Shown here: piece after piece, positions 59,319-64,000 of the stretch
Position numbering within the stretch: the stretch's first letter is position 1
Layout: each line of letters begins with the position of its first letter
Origin: Circinella minor
Taxonomy: Eukaryota > Mucoromycota > Mucoromycetes > Mucorales > Lichtheimiaceae
Direction of reading: 5' to 3'
DNA: 64,000 nucleotides
NCBI GenBank assembly: GCA_016758965.1
Contig: JAEPRB010000146.1
Location: 39,314-103,313, forward strand
Made by a program: the position numbers and the translations under genes
The notes under the pieces: generated by a model
Told to the model about the DNA's origin: nothing
The model's database searches: none
Seen by the model: the letters and a program-made list of their open reading frames with translations, nothing else

Positions 59319-60736
59319 ATGGATGGTCCTACAGAACTTGATGAATTTAGAAAACAATGGAAACATGAAGTTCAACGTACAAAGTCCGTACCTCTTCCTG
59401 CTGACTCTCCATTTGCTACACCACCATCTTCTCCGCCACTTAAACCTTCTATTACTTACAATGAAGAATTTGTTGATGTAGTTGATGATCATGACAACAA
59501 GAAGAAGAATGAAAAACAAGATATAAATGTAGAAGAAGAAGAAGAAGAAGAAGGGTCATCATCATCGTCATCATCATCCGCCATTGACATGTATCGTTTA
59601 GCCATTGATATGGAACGTATAGGTCAATTAGGTCAAGGTAATAACAATAACAATAAGTGATCACTTTTATTGTTTCCCACGAAACTGTACACCAAAATAA
59701 AATAAAAATAAAAGAATGGATGGATGTCTGATGAAAATTTTATTTTTCCCAGCACTATTGCATTACAGACGAGCATACAAATTAGATCCAGAAATTGATA
59801 AAACTTATCGACAATTGGATTTGGTTGATCAAGCTACTGCTACATTATCATCCACTAAAAGCGGTTCTGTTTCTTCATCACATCATTGTGACCCTTTAGT
59901 TGCCGCAGCGACAGCTGATGGTAGCGATATTCGTACTTTACTTGGTCATCCTCATCATGAGTATAATAGTCAACAACTTACTACTTTTAATTATACCACT
60001 ATAAATGGAAAAATTATTGATCCATTGAATTCATTAATTCGAGAATTTATTCAACAAGATCTTACTTATATACCCATTATTGACTATAAATCAGTGGCTA
60101 TTGCTAAACTTCCTGGTAAGTTATAGTTATATATATATCCTTTTTTGGGGGAAATGTTTGTGCATGGTGTGAGTATCTGTATAAGTTTCCTGTATAATAT
60201 TCAACGGGTACCTATATATATACTGTCTCAACAACAACAAAAAAAAAACGTGTTATTTTCGGATATATAAATCATAGCTGGGACCTAGAAACAATCTTTC
60301 TACTTAATTTGAGAATTATTTTATTTATAATTTCTCATTGGCCCCAGGAATAATATCCGTGTCTTATTACGACTATGTAATGAAAAAAGAAAACTGTAAC
60401 ACTAAATAATTAATATACATGTAATATATATATATAGATGAAATACTTGTTCAAGTACTTGGCCATTTGGTGCTTTATTCAGCATCCACGATGCCTACTT
60501 TTGCACTGGTTTGCAAAAGATTCTTTTTGGCTACTCGATCTCCATCTTTATGGCGCCATGCATGTGAACATATATTCCGTGCACCTGCCATGACGTTAGA
60601 CCAATCGCGTCTATATCAAACTGAATTTGTCAAAACTTTATATAATGGCTATTGGCTTGGAATGTTTATTGAAAGACCTCGTTTAAGATATGATGGTGTT
60701 TATATTTCTGTCTGTCAATATATCAGGTACATTTAT

Positions 60737-60777
<41 letters not shown>

Positions 60778-61269
60778 AGAGAGAGAGAGCATATGCGTGT
60801 AAAGACATTTCTTCTAATTAGGATACATGTACATAATATTAGACCAGGTCGATCTGATACCAATGCATGGACTCAGCCAGTTCATTTAGTCACTTATTAT
60901 CGATACCTTCGATTCTTCCCAGATGGTAGAATCGTCAAATACCTTTCAACAGAAGAACCAAAAGATGTAATTCGATTACTGACTCCTGATTTTTCAAGAC
61001 GTCAAGTATTCCATGGAAAATTTTGTCTTGATGATGATAATGGTCAAGTAGCTGTGGAAATGCGTGACAAAACGAGACCACGTGATCGATTCAATATGTT
61101 ACTTTATATCAAAAGTACAAGTCGAGGACGTCATAACAAGTTAGGATGGTTATCTTATACAAGTAAAAAAGATAATCGTGAAGATACTACTACTTATGAT
61201 TTGAATTTAATGAGACCTTATTTCTTTAGCGTCGTTAGAAGCTATAGAAAACAACAATTTTTTGTGTAG
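59319..61269 (+). CDS. F-box protein, Fbxo9/Hrt3-like
   Basis: Substrate receptor of an SCF ubiquitin ligase. Four exons, 59319-59637, 59753-60115, 60438-60726 and 60843-61269, give 465 aa. The N-terminus has ELDEFRKQWKHEV, a Ser/Glu tract, and a TPR-like helix pair (MYRLAIDMERIGQLGQALLH and YRRAYKLDPEIDKTYR). The F-box is KLPDEILVQVLGHLV with ALVCKRFFLATRSPSLWR. The C-terminal family domain is distinctive: GVYISVCQYIRPGRSDTNAW, VTYYRYLRFFPDGRIVKYLS and later GKFCLDDDNGQVAVEM, found in animal FBXO9 and yeast Hrt3. Intron 3 holds a TA repeat (60743-60771). The order TPR, F-box, C-terminal domain is the same as in FBXO9. Confidence 0.93.
60743..60771. repeat. TA microsatellite in F-box gene intron 3
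   Basis: About fourteen TA units, followed by a short GA run at 60777-60789. Confidence 0.9.
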
Positions 61270-61505
61270 TAGTTAAATAACCCTATTACTATTTTACTGT
61301 AAAAAAAAGAAGCTCCGCTAATAATTTCTTCTTTGAAAAATGATGAAACGAGAAAATGAAAAATAAAAAAACGTGTATTTTTTTGAAGTTCCCCTCCTCG
61401 TCAAACATATATAAAAAAAAAGAGTTTTTTTTTGTTCTTTTTCTTTTTTCTTCTTCTTTTATTATCAACAAACTTTTTTTCTTTTTACAAAATATTTTAT
61501 GAATA

Positions 61506-62681
61506 ATGGCCATTGATTTTCCATCCCATGAATATGGTTCATTGTCACCTTTGGCAGCAGCAGCTTATGAACAAATGCAAGCAACAGCACGATTAGTACG
61601 CGTAGCATTACAACTTGAATGGACCATCTTTACTCGGTTCATTGTAGGTGTAATTGTCATTACACTTTTGACAGTTGTTTATTTATTATTTACTTTACGG
61701 AAAGCGCGACAACCTTTGATTATTTGGGAAAGATTAAATAAACCTATTATTAAACTGTTTCGTCCCTGGATTTTTGGTCGGTTACTTGCAAAAGCAGATC
61801 CTTATGCTGAATCTATTGGTAATATAATATATATATATATATAGGTTAAATACATTTATAAGTTAAAAAAACAACTGAATCTAATTAAATTATTTTACAA
61901 TATTATGGGATTAGATCTTCGTGTAGCTACTTTTTCTAAAGGATTTTGTACTGGATTTATGCGTGTAAGTTAATCTATTGATGATAAACAACGACAATAA
62001 GTACAATAGAATGTAATACAATCTTAATATATTATTATTATCTGGATTATTAGGATCATAAACGTAATCGTAATCCTTTTAAAAGGTAATATATAGATTA
62101 TCTGGATGAATGATTGTTGGATAGAAAGGAACTAGAGCAAGTGGAAAAAAAAAAGTAGAATTATTGGTTTGGTTTATATGGTAAACCACATGATAATTAC
62201 TGATCGTCCTTATATATTTTTTTCATGTTGGGGGGGGATGGGTAATATATTATAGTATTCATGCAACTGCATTAGCGACATTTGCTGAAACAATTGGTGG
62301 TCTTGCTATTACAAGTACACTTGGTAAAAAAGATCGAGCTATTTTAACATCACTTAAAATGGAGGTATGTATTATCATTAGTATATAGATAGATTGAATG
62401 AATGATAACTTTTTGCGGTGAAAGCTGAAATCACGTATATTAAAATAAAAAGCATTTATAAAATGAAACTTGTGAAACTTATCATAAATTCGAATACTTT
62501 TCTTTTTTCGTAGTACAAGAAAAAAGCGCGTGGATTATTAACGGCATCGTCCGATTTTACACCACCGCAATATACAGTGGGTCGACAAGAGGTTCAAACT
62601 GTGGTTGTTATTAAAGATCGTATGTTGGATACTGTAGCAATTGGACATTTTGATTGGGCTGTAGATACCAAAGAAGATTAA
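61506..62681 (+). CDS. Membrane-anchored hot-dog fold protein (DUF4442/thioesterase-like)
   Basis: Five exons, 61506-61818, 61915-61964, 62054-62085, 62256-62364 and 62514-62681, give 223 aa. The N-terminus has one strong membrane helix (FIVGVIVITLLTVVYLLFTL, about residues 45-64) after a short helical head. The C-terminal half has the hot-dog pattern: VATFSKGFCTGFM, KSIHATALATFAETIGGLAI with the helix of the fold, LTSLKMEYKKKARG and a closing strand set VQTVVVIKDRMLDTVAIGHF. This matches DUF4442-type proteins, which are related to acyl-CoA thioesterases. A catalytic Asp/Glu sits at FAETIGG, as in PaaI-like enzymes, but activity is inferred. It lies 236 bases downstream of the F-box gene on the same strand. 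Confidence 0.82.
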
Positions 62682-64000
62682 AGAAGAAGAAGAAAATTTT
62701 GAACCATATCATATAATATACATTTATACAAATCATCATATAACAAATCATTACAACATCAAATTTCATGATACCATCCATAATAATAATAATAATAAAA
62801 AAAAAGAATAATGGTAGAACTATAGTAATATAATAATAAATCATTTTAGTTATAGTAGTAAAAGTAGTAACTGGATCAAATTTCTATGTTATTTTATTTA
62901 TTATTATTAATTAATAATAGTAATTAATAAGAATAAAAGAAGAGTAATTATAAAGGGAAAGAATAAATGAAAGTAATTGGATTTACATGTGTTAAAAATA
63001 TGTCACTCTTTAAAGTTTTCTTCGTTTACTTAGAAAAATCTGTGTAACAATAAGGCTTGTATGCATGTATATAAATACATTACCCACGCTTCTTATTTGA
63101 TTGAATAATTGTCACAGCATGATACGTAATTTTATTTATAGAAATTAAGTAGAAATAATTTGAAGTTAAAAATAAGGCTTTGTTCATTCAATAAGACCAA
63201 ACGGGAAGATTACACATCATTTTTATGTATTTATGTAGTCAATTTATGATTTATATAGTATTTAGCTCTTCTTTTTCAAGTTGCTACTTACGTTCTTTTT
63301 TTTTTTTTTTAAGAATAAACATGGTAGTAATACCAATAATTAATAACATTATTTTTTCTTTTACAAGATATGTATTTGGAATATATAAAAGCATTAGCTA
63401 AGCAACTCATTATGTCTATTACATAATTGTTTCAAGTTCTAGTCCTTATAAACTATTTGAATGGGTCTACTGTTAGTTGAGTTACATTTTTTGAAAACTG
63501 AACGATGGGTTAACATACTAATTTACTGAAATCTTTTATTCATATATTGTTTTCCTCGTTATTCATGTACATATACGTCTTTTTTTTTTCTTTCTCTGTT
63601 TGACTTTATTAACATTAGGGTATTTTTTGAATTGCCTCCTAAAATAGGATGATAGAGAAAAAGTCGCCAGAATTCAAATACTAGGAGATTATTGCTTGGA
63701 CCAAAAATTATATAATACATAGTAAATACAATGTTGGTTAATTTATGCTACGTATAAATATTTTATACAAAAATACATTGTTACGTACGTATTATTAGAG
63801 TTGTCATCATGTTTATTCTGAAAGAAAGTTTTATAAATGATGGAGGTGCTTCTGAAAAGTTCCACATACAAAATTGGATGAAGGGTTGAAGTTTATTACA
63901 CGTACTTGGATTGCTCCACCTACAAAGACTGCTCATGCATTAAAGAAGTCGAAGAAGGATTAAAAAAAAGATTTAGAATTTTTCTTTTGTTGTTGTTTTT
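62682..64000. other. Terminal AT-rich strip
   Basis: No complete gene in the last 1.3 kb. The region 62682-63800 is AT-rich without recognisable coding signal. The last 180 bases hold a coding-like plus-strand fragment described separately. Confidence 0.5.
63810..63962 (+). pseudogene. Coding-like fragment with a frame break
   Basis: One frame reads FINDGGASEKFHIQNWMKG and stops. The next frame continues LKFITRTWIAPPTKTAHALK and KSKKD, then stops at 63962. Together they look like the end of a basic protein broken by a frameshift near 63888, perhaps from a transposon or a dead gene. The family is not recognised. Confidence 0.3.

Overview
This window is nuclear DNA of a filamentous fungus, most likely an early-diverging Mucoromycota species (Mucorales-like). 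The evidence is strong AT richness, dense short introns (mostly 50-110 bases, GT..TAG, T- or A-rich), many homopolymer and TA/GA/CT runs between genes, Gln/Asn-rich linkers, and gene content typical of that group. No operon, Shine-Dalgarno or CRISPR signal is present, and no rRNA or tRNA was recognised. All gene models were assembled by hand from exon ORFs, splice sites and reading phase; every junction quoted keeps the frame.

Layout: 1-2838 is a gene-poor strip with an eroded Tc1/mariner-type transposase and other coding-like relics. Then come malic enzyme (+), a Pho80-type cyclin (-), an AVT-type amino acid transporter (-), and two related cytochrome P450 genes head to head around a 2.8 kb spacer (10480-16821). 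These are followed by an OTU deubiquitinase (-), an RCH1/SLC10A7-like transporter (-) and glycogen debranching enzyme (+, 1559 aa). A run of four minus-strand genes spans 29515-42166: a GCK-III/STE20 kinase, Ddi1, an Spt23/Mga2-like IPT-ankyrin factor and eIF3g. Next are Dus3 (+), Icp55 (-), V-ATPase subunit e (+), a 99-aa orphan (+), an Nse3/MAGE protein (+), Gid8 (+), a P-loop kinase (-), an Fbxo9/Hrt3 F-box protein (+) and a DUF4442-like hot-dog protein (+). The strips 42167-43665, 52396-54146 and 62682-64000 hold no convincing gene; the second has a GC-rich island and a possible Helitron-helicase fragment.

Most genes are housekeeping and each has its own promoter. Several touch carbon and lipid metabolism (malic enzyme, debranching enzyme, Gid8, Spt23/Mga2-like factor) or ubiquitin pathways (OTU, Ddi1, Gid8, Fbxo9), but nothing shows co-regulation. 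The P450 pair is the only locus that looks like a local duplication. I found no clear new multi-gene system. The most unusual things are at gene-structure level: two GC-AG introns in one gene, a 9-base microexon in the catalytic loop of a kinase, a catalytic Cys codon split by an intron, start codons that appear to form a whole coding exon, a splice acceptor behind 30 adenines, and an Mga2/Spt23-like factor without a membrane anchor.
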